Shown: positions 25,126-33,473 of the stretch, one piece after another
Position numbering within the stretch: the stretch's first letter is position 1
How the letters are laid out: every line of letters begins with the position of its first letter
Assembly: GCA_901538445.1 (NCBI GenBank)
Contig: LR594584.1
Coordinates: 4,495,006 to 4,559,005, forward strand
Length of the DNA stretch: 64,000 nucleotides
Direction of reading: 5' to 3'
Source of the DNA: Gemmataceae bacterium
Lineage (GTDB): Bacteria; Planctomycetota; Planctomycetia; Gemmatales; Gemmataceae
Program-made: the position numbers and the translations under genes
The notes under the pieces: model-generated
What the model was told of the DNA's origin: nothing
The model's database searches: none
What the model saw: only the letters and a program-made list of their open reading frames with translations

Positions 25126-25286
25126 GAGTCACCTCGCCCGGGAGAACAGGCTCCGCCAACAAGGATCGAACCCCGGCCGCGGGTCGCATGAGGAATTTCG
25201 CTTACCACGGCGGGTTGAGCTTGCCCGGCTTGCGCGGTCCGGGGTAGCCTGCCGCCACTCGCGCAGATCGCCAGGAGGGCCGGCTC

Positions 25287-26321
25287 GTGACACGGAAGCG
25301 GAAACTGGTGCTGGGGTTCGCGGCCGCCGCCGGGCTCGTCGCGGCGGGCCTGGGAACCTGGGTGAGCTTGAACGCGGCCGAGTTGAGGGCGACGTGGGGG
25401 GCCCGCCAGGTCCGCACCGCGGCCGCCGACGACGAGCGGGCCGCGGCCGCCGACCGGCTCGTCGCGCTCGGCGAACCCGGCCTCAAGAAGCTGGTCGAAC
25501 TCGTCCGCTCGCCCGACGCGCCGACCCGTGCGGCCTCGGTCGCCGCGCTCGACCGCTACCTCGGCGGCCTGCCCGACGGCGACCCGCGGGCCGTGACCGT
25601 CGGCGGCCAACTCCTCGACGCCTTCCCCGCCCTGGACGCCACCGGCCAGCAGGCGGTTCTCGAACTCGTCCCCGTGGTGCTCAAGAAGGCCGGCAGCGCG
25701 CACGTCGCGAAGTGCCGGGCGGTCGTCGCCACGGGGCTGAGGATGCCGGAGCCCGCGACCCGGGTGTTCACCACCCGGCTCGCGATGCACCCCGACGTCC
25801 AGATGCGGGGCGAACTGGTCCCATTGCTGGCCGCGCCCGAGGGGGAAGTCCGGCGGGCGGCACTGTTCGCGGTCGCGGCAGCCGAGGGCGAGCCGCTGAT
25901 CGGCGACGAGGAACTGTTCCACTACCTGCACGACCCGGACGACGGCGTCCGCAAGGTGTGCCGCGACGCGCTCGTCGGCCGCGACCGCACCGAAACCGAA
26001 ATCGGCCTCGGCCGCCGGCTCACCGACCCGGACCCGCTCGAGCGGCTGAAGTTGCTGCTCGACCTGCGGTACGACGACGACGTGGCCGACCCGGACCCGT
26101 GGCTGGAGCGGCTGAGCCGCGACCCCGAACCAGCGGTGCGGGCCGGCGCGGCGCGGGTCGCGATCGAGGTGGCGACCGAGCGGCAGTTGCTGGTGCCCGT
26201 GTGGCTCGCCCGCGTCTCCGAAACCGACTCGGACGGCACCGTGCGCCGCGTGGCGAGGTTCTTCCGCAAGCAGGCCGCCGCCCGCAACGACCAGCAGATC
26301 AAGCAGGTCGGGGCGCCGTGA
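25287..26321 (+). CDS. Membrane-anchored HEAT-repeat protein
   Basis: This 344-residue protein has an N-terminal hydrophobic helix (about 6-24, LVLGFAAAAGLVAAGLG), so it is anchored or secreted. The rest is alpha-helical with HEAT-like repeats, for example EPGLKKLVELVRSPDAPTRA, AALFAVAAAEGEPL and DGVRKVCRDALVG. No catalytic motif is visible, so a scaffold or binding role is likely. The GTG at 25287 has AGGAGG about 9 bases upstream. It converges with the HhH/ComEA-like gene, leaving only 3 bases between the stop codons. Confidence 0.8.
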   Translation: MTRKRKLVLGFAAAAGLVAAGLGTWVSLNAAELRATWGARQVRTAAADDERAAAADRLVALGEPGLKKLVELVRSPDAPTRAASVAALDRYLGGLPDGDPRAVTVGGQLLDAFPALDATGQQAVLELVPVVLKKAGSAHVAKCRAVVATGLRMPEPATRVFTTRLAMHPDVQMRGELVPLLAAPEGEVRRAALFAVAAAEGEPLIGDEELFHYLHDPDDGVRKVCRDALVGRDRTETEIGLGRRLTDPDPLERLKLLLDLRYDDDVADPDPWLERLSRDPEPAVRAGAARVAIEVATERQLLVPVWLARVSETDSDGTVRRVARFFRKQAAARNDQQIKQVGAP

Positions 26322-26324
26322 CCG

Positions 26325-27017
26325 TCACTCCACGGTGACGAACGGGCGGATCTTCTCCAGCGTCTTCGGGCCGATGCCCTTCACGCGGTCGAGGTCGGCC
26401 GCCGAGCGGAACGGCTTGTCGGCCCGCGCCGCGACGATGCTCTGTGCCGTCACCGGGCCGATGCCGGGGAGTTGCATCAACTGCTCGGCGGTCGCGGTGT
26501 TCACGTTGATCGGCGGGTCGCCCGGCTGGAGCTTCCGGCCGGCTCCCGCAGCCCGGGGGTAGGGGGCCGGGATCGCCGCGGGTGCGGGGCGGCGCTCCAG
26601 CACGAGCGGCTCGCCGGTCGCGGGCACCACGTCCGGCGGGAACGCGGCCGCCTCGACCCGCACGAACGCCCGTACCTTCTCCAGTGTCGCCGGACCGACC
26701 CCTTTCACCCGCCGCAATTCTTCCACCGACCGGAACGCGCCGCGCTTCTGCCGGTCGTCGGCGATCTCGCGGGCCAGCGACGGCCCGAGGCCGGGCACCT
26801 GTTCGAGTTCGGCGCGGTCGGCCCGGTTCAGGTCGAGGAGTGCGACCGGGGCCGGTTCCGTCGGCCGCGCGCCGAGCCACGAGCCGTACCCGCGGAACGC
26901 GAGTAGCCCGAGCGTCACCGCCAGGAACACGCCGAGCGCGACCTGCGCCGACCGCTGCGGGTTCGCGGCGGGCGCTGGGGCGGTCGCGGGCACAGGTGGT
27001 GGCGGTTGGGCGTCCAT
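26325..27017 (-). CDS. ComEA-like helix-hairpin-helix DNA-binding protein (two HhH domains)
   Basis: This 230-residue membrane-anchored protein has a Pro/Ala-rich start, a transmembrane helix (about 26-44, [15 protein letters not shown]-like) and two ComEA-type HhH domains. The first is [20 protein letters not shown] followed by [16 protein letters not shown]. The second is [20 protein letters not shown] followed by [16 protein letters not shown]. ComEA binds double-stranded DNA in the periplasm during natural transformation. Most ComEA proteins carry one such domain, so a tandem pair is noteworthy. No other com genes are in the window. Start: ATG 27017. Confidence 0.88.
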   Translation of the reverse strand: MDAQPPPPVPATAPAPAANPQRSAQVALGVFLAVTLGLLAFRGYGSWLGARPTEPAPVALLDLNRADRAELEQVPGLGPSLAREIADDRQKRGAFRSVEELRRVKGVGPATLEKVRAFVRVEAAAFPPDVVPATGEPLVLERRPAPAAIPAPYPRAAGAGRKLQPGDPPINVNTATAEQLMQLPGIGPVTAQSIVAARADKPFRSAADLDRVKGIGPKTLEKIRPFVTVE

Positions 27018-27130
27018 CGGCCGTGACGGAAAAGGGTTCGCAACACCCCGTGATGATAATCTATCCGCCGAACGCTCGCCAGAGCCTGAAGCAGGGAACT
27101 GCCGAGTGGTCTGGGATCGAGAGTGACCGA

Positions 27131-27160
27131 GCGAACCCCTCGCTGGCGATCGGGGTTCGC
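27131..27160. repeat. Small GC-rich hairpin near the end of the WD40/cytochrome gene
   Basis: GCGAACCCC (27131-27139) and GGGGTTCGC (27152-27160) form a 9-base stem about 13 bases beyond the stop of the WD40 gene, on its 3' side. It may be a remnant of the larger palindromes found elsewhere, since the arms share GCGAACCC with the element at 43739-43805. Confidence 0.4.
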
Positions 27161-27172
27161 CAGTGGCCCGCG

Positions 27173-28627
27173 TCACTTCTTCTTCGGCTCGTCCTTCTTC
27201 GGTTCTTCCTTCACCACGGTGCCGGGGCTCGCGTTCCAGATCTTCACCGGTTTGCCGTCGGCGACGGTCCACACGCCGACCGTGCCGTCGTAGCTCCCGC
27301 CGGCCACCATCGCGCCGTCCGGGCTGAACGCCACCGCGTACACGTAGTCGGTCAGCCCCGACAGCGTCTTGCCGGCCTTCAGGTCGGCGTCCCAGAGCCG
27401 CACCGTCTTGTCGGCGCTGCTGGTCGCGAACACCGCGTCCTTCGGCCCGGCCACGATTTTGAACACGTCGTCGTTGTGACCGCCGGCGTTCTTCACCTGC
27501 TTGCCCTCGCCGCTCGGCTTCCAGGTGCGGAGTTGCTTGTCGGCCCCGACCGAGAACCCGGCCGAGCCGTCGGCCTTCACCGCGACGCCGTACACGATGT
27601 TCTGGTGCTCGGGGAACGTGACGACCGACTCCTTCGCCTTGAGGTCCCACACCTTCGCCGTCTTGTCGCGGCCCGCGGTCACGAGGTACTTCCCGTCGGC
27701 CGAGAGCGCGCAGCCGAGCACCCAGTCGGCGTGGTTCTCGACCGTCTGTTCGAGCTTCGCCTTGTCGAGCCCACCGGAGAGGTCGAAGACCCGCACGGCC
27801 CGGTCGCACCCGCCGGCCGCGAGCGTCTTGCCGTCGGGGGTGACCGCGAGGCACAGCACCGAGTCCTCGACGTCGAACAGGTGCTTCACCAGCACCGCCT
27901 TGTCGTTGACCCCGTCGAGCACCTCGACGCCGTCCTCGGTCTTGCCCTTCGCGCCGAGGTCGTAGACGCGGACGTCGCCCTCCTGGCCGGGGCGGCCGCC
28001 GGCGACCGCGAGCTTGCCGTCGGGGAGGAACGCGAGCCCGTAGGCCCGCTCGGCCCGCGTGTACAGGCGCTTCGCCAGCTTACCCGTCTCGATCGTCCAG
28101 ACCGTGACCTCGTGGTGCCCGCCGGCGACCAGCGACTTGCCGTCCGGGGTGAACGCGATCGCGTTCACGATCGTCGGGAACGGGTACACCTTGGGCGGCA
28201 CCGGCGGCTTCCACCGGACGCGGAGCTCCTTCACGAGGTCGGCCTTCGGGTCGAGCCCGGCGTCGAGCTTCGCCCCCTGCTTGATCCACTCGGCGATGAC
28301 CGCGGCCTTGTCCTTGGGCACCGCCTCGCCCTTGTCGCGGGGCGGCATCCGCCGCTGGTCGGCGGTCACGATCAGGTCGTGGAACTCGCTCTTGTCGGGC
28401 TTGCCCGGGGTGATCGGCTCGCCGTTCGCGCCGCCGGCCATGATCTTCTCGTAGGTCGTCATGTCGTACTTGCCGGCCTTCTTCTTCGCGTCGTGGCACG
28501 CGAGGCAGTTCTCCTTGAGGACCGGGGCCACGTCGGTGATGAAGCTGACCGGCTTGCCCTGCTGGGCCGGGGCCGGGGCGGCCGAGAGGAGGCACGCGGC
28601 GAACGCGACCGGGAAGAGGCGGGTCAT
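27173..28627 (-). CDS. Planctomycete cytochrome c / WD40 beta-propeller protein, exported
   Basis: This 484-residue protein has a signal peptide (1-21), then a planctomycete-type cytochrome c domain with [21 protein letters not shown] (CLACH is the heme site), a Met-containing segment [14 protein letters not shown], and from about residue 145 a seven-bladed WD40 propeller with blades such as [34 protein letters not shown] and [16 protein letters not shown]. It closes with a Lys/Glu tail. Fusions of this kind are characteristic of Planctomycetes; their electron partner is unknown. The start is ATG 28627; the frame is open for 4 kb further upstream, but that part is antisense to two other genes. 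Confidence 0.92.
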   Translation of the reverse strand: MTRLFPVAFAACLLSAAPAPAQQGKPVSFITDVAPVLKENCLACHDAKKKAGKYDMTTYEKIMAGGANGEPITPGKPDKSEFHDLIVTADQRRMPPRDKGEAVPKDKAAVIAEWIKQGAKLDAGLDPKADLVKELRVRWKPPVPPKVYPFPTIVNAIAFTPDGKSLVAGGHHEVTVWTIETGKLAKRLYTRAERAYGLAFLPDGKLAVAGGRPGQEGDVRVYDLGAKGKTEDGVEVLDGVNDKAVLVKHLFDVEDSVLCLAVTPDGKTLAAGGCDRAVRVFDLSGGLDKAKLEQTVENHADWVLGCALSADGKYLVTAGRDKTAKVWDLKAKESVVTFPEHQNIVYGVAVKADGSAGFSVGADKQLRTWKPSGEGKQVKNAGGHNDDVFKIVAGPKDAVFATSSADKTVRLWDADLKAGKTLSGLTDYVYAVAFSPDGAMVAGGSYDGTVGVWTVADGKPVKIWNASPGTVVKEEPKKDEPKKK

Positions 28628-28769
28628 GGGGCAGCGCTCCGAAGTGCGGGTGGGGCAGGTGCCGCTAGTGTATCCGCTGGTGCGGCCGCGGGGAACCGGA
28701 AAGCGGGCGGGTGGGGCGGCGGGGTCCGGTTGTGCCGGTGGGGCGCTCCTTGGTGCCCGACCCGGGCCG

Positions 28770-28775
28770 TAGAAT
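28770..28775 (+). promoter_or_regulatory. Possible -10 box upstream of the DUF4214-FKBP gene
   Basis: TAGAAT stands about 120 bases before the ATG at 28895, in otherwise GC-rich DNA. No convincing -35 box is found at the right distance. The call rests only on the hexamer and on its position in the divergent gap 28628-28894. Confidence 0.25.
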
Positions 28776-28894
28776 GCACTTCCACACAACGGGCGTGCCG
28801 GGCCGGGGCCCGCGGAGCCGAAAGGTTCCGGTGCCACCCGGCGCGCCGCACCCGCCGGGCCGAGCCGCTCCCCTCGGAGGTCGCAGAGGGCCAC

Positions 28895-30301
28895 ATGAAC
28901 ATCTTCCGCTGGCTGAACTCGTTGAACGCCCGCCGGGCCGCCGCGCCCCGCCCGACCCGCCGCGCCCCGGCCCTCCGCGGCTGGGAGCAGCTCGAGGACC
29001 GGGTCGTCCCGTCGGCCGCGGGCGACGCCTTCGCCGCCAAGTTGTACGGGGACTTGCTCAACCGGCCCGCGACCCCGGGGGAGGCCGCGCTGGTCTCCCG
29101 GGCCGAGAGCGACGCCATCCTCCGGCAGGCGCTCGCCCTCCAGGGCACCACGGAGTGGGCCAACCAGACGACCAACCAGGTGTACCAGGCGAGCCTGAAC
29201 CGGATCGCGGATCAGGCGAGTCTGGCGTTCTGGTCGGGCCTCTTGCGCACCCAGTCGGTCGAGCGGGTTCAGGCCGCGATCCTCGCGTCCCCGGAGTTCT
29301 ACCAGCGGTCCGGCGGGACGAACGCGGGGTTCGTCGCCGGGCTGTACAAGGTGCTGTTGAAGCGGAACCCGGACGCCGCCGGGGTGTCGTACTACACCCA
29401 GGCGCTGGACTCGGGCACCAGCCGCGAGACCGTGGCGCTCCAGTTCCTCACCAGCACCGAGTACCGCGTCCGGCTCGTGTACGACGTGTACGAGCAGCTC
29501 CTGGGCCGGGCCCCCGAGGCGGCCGGGCTGCAGAACTGGGTCGAGTACCTGGCCGACGGCGGCACCCGGCAGGGGCTGGTCGCCCGCGTCGCGGCGTCGC
29601 CCGAGTACTCGGCCCCCCCTGCCCCGCCGGCCCCCCCTGCCCCGCCGGCCGGCCGCGTCGACGTCACCGCGCCCGCGTCCCGCACGAACGCCAACGGCGC
29701 GGTCGTCACCGGGGTCGCGGTCACCGCCACCGGGACCGGCACCGGGCCGATCTTCTACACCGCGACCAACCTGCCCCCGGGGCTGGGCATCAACCCGCTC
29801 ACCGGCGTCATCAGCGGGACGATCGCCGCGACCGGGAGCAACACCAGCCCGCACAACGTCACCGTGACCGCGTCCCAGAACGGGGTCACCGATTCCGCCT
29901 CGTTCACCTGGGTCGTCACCACGGGCACGATGAGCACGCTGCCGTTCTCGCTCATCGACGACGGCTGGGTTACGCTCCCCTCCGGCACCCGGTACAAGGA
30001 CGTGACCGTCGGGACCGGGGCCGCGGCCGTGGCCGGCGGGAACATCACCGTCAACTACACCGGGTACCTCACCAACGGCACCGTGTTCGACTCCGGCACC
30101 AACTTCGCACCGACACTGGTTGGTGCGACCGCGACCCCGGGGCTGATCCAGGGGTGGGTGGACGCGGTCCCCGGGATGAAGGTCGGCGGGGTCCGGCTCC
30201 TCGACATCCCGTCGGCCCGGGGCTACGGGCCGAACCCGGAAGGCTCGATCCCGGGCTCCTCCGAACTGGTGTTCCGGATCGAGTTGACCGGCGTGTCCTG
30301 A
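28895..30301 (+). CDS. Secreted DUF4214 / Ig-like / FKBP-type peptidyl-prolyl isomerase protein
   Basis: This 468-residue multidomain protein starts with a basic stretch and GWEQLEDRVVPS (about residues 29-40), the planctomycete N-terminal motif related to LEPR-XLL. Two DUF4214-type repeats follow (about 45-235; LYGDLLNRPATPGEAAL and LYKVLLKRNPDAAGVSYYTQ). A Pro/Ala linker (APPAPPAPPAPPA) comes next, then a putative-Ig (He_PIG) domain (YTATNLPPGLGINPLTGVIS), and from about 365 an FKBP-type isomerase with VTVNYTGYL-like strands, FDSG and ELVFRIELTGV. FKBPs catalyse cis-trans proline isomerisation. The ATG at 28895 is chosen because the LEPR-like region starts there. It lies head-to-head with the WD40/cytochrome gene. 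Confidence 0.85.
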   Translation: MNIFRWLNSLNARRAAAPRPTRRAPALRGWEQLEDRVVPSAAGDAFAAKLYGDLLNRPATPGEAALVSRAESDAILRQALALQGTTEWANQTTNQVYQASLNRIADQASLAFWSGLLRTQSVERVQAAILASPEFYQRSGGTNAGFVAGLYKVLLKRNPDAAGVSYYTQALDSGTSRETVALQFLTSTEYRVRLVYDVYEQLLGRAPEAAGLQNWVEYLADGGTRQGLVARVAASPEYSAPPAPPAPPAPPAGRVDVTAPASRTNANGAVVTGVAVTATGTGTGPIFYTATNLPPGLGINPLTGVISGTIAATGSNTSPHNVTVTASQNGVTDSASFTWVVTTGTMSTLPFSLIDDGWVTLPSGTRYKDVTVGTGAAAVAGGNITVNYTGYLTNGTVFDSGTNFAPTLVGATATPGLIQGWVDAVPGMKVGGVRLLDIPSARGYGPNPEGSIPGSSELVFRIELTGVS

Positions 30302-30385
30302 GCCGGGCGCAGCGGGGCGGGGGTGCGGGCCATATACCATTAGCCTGACGGCTGACGGGGCCGCCCCGACACCCCCGAGTTCCCG

Positions 30386-31711
30386 ATGAGCACGCACCTT
30401 CGCCGGGCCGCCGCCGACGAATCGCCCGTTTCCGAAGCCGATCTCGTCGCCTACTTCGCCGCCGGGTGCAAGCCGCCCGAGCGGTGGCGCGTCGGGGCCG
30501 AGTTCGAGAAGTTCGCCCTCGCCCGCGGCACCGGCCGGCAGCTCGGGTTCGACGACGGGATCGAGAGCCGACTTTGTCACCTCGCCGAGCGGTTCGACTG
30601 GGAGCCCCACGGCGAGGGCGGCCGGGTCACCACCCTCACCCGCGGCGGGTCCACCATCTCCATTGAGCCGGGCGGGCAGGTCGAACTGTCCACCGCCCCG
30701 GCCACCGACGTCTCCGAACTCAAGGCCGAACTCGACCTGCACCTCGCCGAGCTGCGGGCCGTGTGCGACCCGGCCGCGGTCGCGTGGTGCGCCGCCGGGG
30801 TGACCCCGTTCAGCCGGGTGGACGAGATCCCCCTCAACCCGCGGCCCCGGCACCGGCTCATGGCCGAGTACCTGCCCACCCGTTGCGAGTACGGCCTGCA
30901 CATGATGAAGGCCACGGCCAGCACGCAGGTCACGTTCGACTACGCCGACGAGGCCGACGCGGGCCGCAAGTTCGCGGTCGCGCTGTGCCTCAGCCCGGTC
31001 GTGAACGCCGCGTTCGCCAACGCCCCGCTCCACGCCGGCCGGGCCACCGGGTTCACCTCGTTCCGGGGCCGCGTCTGGCAGGGCATGGACCCGGACCGCT
31101 CCGGGTTCCTCGCCGAGCTGCTCGCCGGCGACGTCACCTTCGACCGCTGGGCCGGGTTCGTGCTCGACGTGCCGCTGCTGTTCACCGAGATCGGCGGGAC
31201 GTTCCGCCCGGCCCCGGGGGTCACGTTCCGCGAGTGGATGGCCCGCGGGCTGCACGGGCACTACCCGACCCTGCACGAGTGGGACGTTCACATCTCGACC
31301 GTGTTCACCGAGGCCCGGATGAAGCGGTTCATCGAGGTCCGCGGGGCCGACGCGAACCCGACCCCGCTCGCCCTGGCGGTGCCGGCCGTGTGGAAGGGGC
31401 TGCTCTACGACTCCGACGCGCTCCACGCGGCCGTCGATCTGGCCGCCGAGTTCCCGCCCGCGGAACTCGTTGCCCTCTCCGGCGCGGCCGCCCGGGACGG
31501 GCTCCGGGCCGCCCACCGCGGCAAGCCGCTCGCCGACTGGTGCCGCGAGGTGGTCGCGATCGCCGACGCGGGCCTGCGCCGCGGGGACCGGCCGGCCGAG
31601 GCCGCGTTCCTCGACCCGCTCCGCGAGGTCGTCGCGACCGGCCGCTCGCCCGGCGACCGCTGGCCGGTCGGGGGCGTCGCCGCCGTGCTCGCCGCGTGCG
31701 AGTACCCCTGA
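30386..31711 (+). CDS. Glutamate-cysteine ligase, plant-type (GCS2-like)
   Basis: This 441-residue enzyme joins glutamate to cysteine, the first step to glutathione or a related thiol. Family marks of the plant/alphaproteobacterial type are WRVGAEFEKFAL (active-site Glu), SIEPGGQVELSTAP, RYEYGLHMMKATASTQVTFDY-like text (here CEYGLHMMKATASTQVTFDY), VWQGMDPDRSGF and HEWDVHISTVFTEARMKRFIEVRGAD. The full length fits the family. The EgtA group of ergothioneine synthesis is related and cannot be excluded. No glutathione synthetase is in the window. A possible AT-rich promoter region (CATATACCATTAG) lies near 30331, in the short gap after the FKBP gene. Confidence 0.92.
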   Translation: MSTHLRRAAADESPVSEADLVAYFAAGCKPPERWRVGAEFEKFALARGTGRQLGFDDGIESRLCHLAERFDWEPHGEGGRVTTLTRGGSTISIEPGGQVELSTAPATDVSELKAELDLHLAELRAVCDPAAVAWCAAGVTPFSRVDEIPLNPRPRHRLMAEYLPTRCEYGLHMMKATASTQVTFDYADEADAGRKFAVALCLSPVVNAAFANAPLHAGRATGFTSFRGRVWQGMDPDRSGFLAELLAGDVTFDRWAGFVLDVPLLFTEIGGTFRPAPGVTFREWMARGLHGHYPTLHEWDVHISTVFTEARMKRFIEVRGADANPTPLALAVPAVWKGLLYDSDALHAAVDLAAEFPPAELVALSGAAARDGLRAAHRGKPLADWCREVVAIADAGLRRGDRPAEAAFLDPLREVVATGRSPGDRWPVGGVAAVLAACEYP

Positions 31712-31792
31712 GCCCGAGCACGGGAGTGCGGAACGCGGAGTGCGGGCTCTCCTCGACGCTTGCCGTTTCAGTTGACTCGGGAGAAGCGCGGT

Positions 31793-31977
31793 GAGCCCCA
31801 CCTCGCCCCCGCTCTCGGGGGAGAGGTCGCCGCGCTTCGCGGCGGGTGAGGGGGAGCCACGCGAACCCGTTTCCGGCCGCGTTGACGCACCCGGAGCAGG
31901 GCTCACGCACGCCCCCTCACCCGCGACTCGAGGACTCGTCGCGACCTCTCCCCCCCGACGGGGGGCGAGGTGGGGCG
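31793..31977. repeat. Large inverted repeat, CCCTCACCC/CTCTCCCC family, between gene ends
   Basis: The arms (about 31796-31855 and 31912-31977) both contain GAGAGGTCGC-type and GGGTGAGGGG-type segments in inverted orientation with a bubble of mismatches. The same segments recur at 46851-46909 and twice in 51167-51445. This family resembles the REP-like CCCTCACCC-type repeats seen in many bacterial genomes. The gap it occupies (31712-31987) contains no gene. Confidence 0.7.
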
Positions 31978-31987
31978 CGCCGGGCAC

Positions 31988-32644
31988 ACCCTGAACTGTA
32001 CCACGCGCCTCGCACGGGTCTGCCGCGTCGCCCGTCGGCCCGCTCGGGTCGGTCGGCGCGTTCGGCACGCCGCCGCCGGTGGCGTCGGGGTCGTCGGGCG
32101 GGAGGTCGCCGGGGTACACCAGCTCGCCCGCGAGCCGCCGCTTCCACACCACCAGGGTCGCGTAGTTCCGGTCCCAGAAGTCGTTCGGGTCCACCTTCTC
32201 GTACACCTCGCTGAGCCGCGCCAGCTCCTCGTCCACCTGCCGCGCGAACCACCGCTGGTGCGCGATCACCGCGTCGTCCAGGGTCGCGTTCCGCGGGTCC
32301 GGCGGGGGCCGCTTCGCCCGGTCCCGGGCCCGCGCGTTGCGGTGCCGCCTGAACGTGTTCTCGACCCGGCACAGGGCCTCGGCCGCCTTCTGGCCCTCGG
32401 CCGGGTCCCCGGTGCGGAGCTGCACCCGCAGCACGAGCATCGACTCGGTCAGCGTGTCCCGCATCAGCTCGCGCCGCGCGCGGCCGAGCCGGCGCGCATA
32501 GGCCGCGCTGCCGCGGCACAGGGCCTTCAGCTCCTCGGCGTCGAGGCCGAGGGCGCGTGCGGTGGCGGCCCACGTCCACCCGTCGGCGCGGAGGTCCGCG
32601 GCGCGGGCGTACACGGTCTCCATGTCGGGGGTGACGGTGGGCAT
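31988..32644 (-). CDS. Hypothetical protein with HTH-like N-terminus; no stop codon before the repeat
   Basis: The protein-like part is about 219 residues. The N-terminus METVYARAADLRADGWTWAA continues as a helix-turn-helix-like segment (ARALGLDAEELKALC), similar to phage small-terminase or transposase-style DNA binding. A long charged helical region follows (RRELMRDTLTESMLVLRVQL) and then YEKVDPNDFWDRNYATLVVW. The reading frame does not stop: it continues through the repeat at 31793-31977, antisense through the next two genes, and finally ends at 27173 as part of the WD40 gene. The true 3' end is therefore unclear, and I end the feature where the repeat begins. Start: ATG 32644, or ATG 32623. 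Confidence 0.55.
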
Positions 32645-32670
32645 GGGAACACTCGGGGGAAGATGTGGTT

Positions 32671-32738
32671 GGGCGAGCCGTGCGTGTCAACGCACGGGTG
32701 TGCGCCGACACCCGTGTGTTGACACACACGGCTCGCCC
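32671..32738. repeat. Palindrome sharing its right arm with 20187-20250
   Basis: The arms (32671-32701 and 32708-32738) pair over about 31 bases with two mismatches and a very short loop. The right arm from ACCCGTGTGTTGACACACAC onward is identical to the inner palindrome at 20187-20250. It lies 27 bases before the start codon of the HTH-like hypothetical gene, inside the 183-base gap 32645-32827. Confidence 0.8.
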
Positions 32739-32827
32739 GTGCGGCTGAAGAAGTGTCTATCTGTTCATGCCGAACGATCCCGGTTGAGGCAACCGGGATT
32801 CGCCGAAAAGTGTGCCGGCGGCGGGCG

Positions 32828-33274
32828 TCACTCGGTGTGGCCCCACACCTGGACCCCGAACCCGTTCAGGTCGAGGTCCTCGCCCTTCTCGGTTTCGCCG
32901 ACCCCGCCCCGGTCGAGCGAGAGCCGCAGGTACGCCCAGAAGCTCGCCTTCTCGCCCTGCATGTCGTACCCGGCCGCGTCCACGTCGGCCTCCAGGAGCC
33001 ACCGCCACCCGCGGCGCTCCTCCTTGCCCCCGTCGCTGGCCTCCTCCTGCCACCCCTTGAGCACCCGCGACAGGTTCTGGACCGCGGCCTTCCACCCCTT
33101 GGCCTCGGTCACGTGGATCCGCACCTCGTCGGCCGCGGCCTCGACGCTCGCGTTCGGGATCGCCCGCAGGGACTCGAACAGCTTGTGCTCCAGGGCCGAG
33201 CACCGCCACGGGGACCACAGGTAGAACGTGACCCCGGGGGCGTCCATCGACAGCCCGAACAACTCGACCCGCAT
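32828..33274 (-). CDS. Hypothetical protein
   Basis: This 148-residue protein matches no family I recognise. It has no signal peptide or membrane segment. Visible elements are a beta-rich start with MRVELFGLSMDAPGVTFYLW, a Cys-containing helix (WRCSALEHKLFESLRAIPNA), a charged middle (GWQEEASDGGKEERRGWRWL), and an acidic C-terminus ending NGFGVQVWGHTE. It appears soluble and cytoplasmic. It lies divergent from the phosphatase gene at 33474, separated by the 7-base-period repeat at 33318-33405. Codon usage looks native. Confidence 0.65.
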   Translation of the reverse strand: MRVELFGLSMDAPGVTFYLWSPWRCSALEHKLFESLRAIPNASVEAAADEVRIHVTEAKGWKAAVQNLSRVLKGWQEEASDGGKEERRGWRWLLEADVDAAGYDMQGEKASFWAYLRLSLDRGGVGETEKGEDLDLNGFGVQVWGHTE

Positions 33275-33317
33275 GGCGTGACTCCGCGCCCCGTCGCGGG
33301 GCGGCTGGGACCGGAAG

Positions 33318-33405
33318 GCAGAACCTCAGACGGGCAGACGGCAGACGAACAAACGCCGGGTCGTTCGACTGCTGCCCATCTGTCCTCTGCCCGTCTGTCC
33401 TCTGG
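33318..33405. repeat. Inverted repeat with 7-base periodic arms (GGGCAGA / TCTGTCC type)
   Basis: The left arm is CAGAACCT-CAGACGG-GCAGACG-GCAGACG-like. The right arm is CTGCCCA-TCTGTCC-TCTGCCC-GTCTGTC-CTCTGG. The 7-base spacing of CAGA/TCTG is clear in both. It lies in the divergent gap between the hypothetical gene (start 33274) and the phosphatase gene (start 33474), just upstream of an AT-rich stretch (TATGATACC at 33410). Confidence 0.65.
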
Positions 33406-33473
33406 CTCTATGATACCCTGTACGTCCCCTCCCATTTTACGACGCCCCGCCGCACCCGCCCCTGCAACCCGCC

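Noticed and set aside
27173-32644. A single 1823-residue minus-strand protein
   Set aside because: The frame is open but is protein-like only at its ends (WD40/cytochrome and HTH-like parts). The middle is antisense to glutamate-cysteine ligase and to the DUF4214-FKBP gene.
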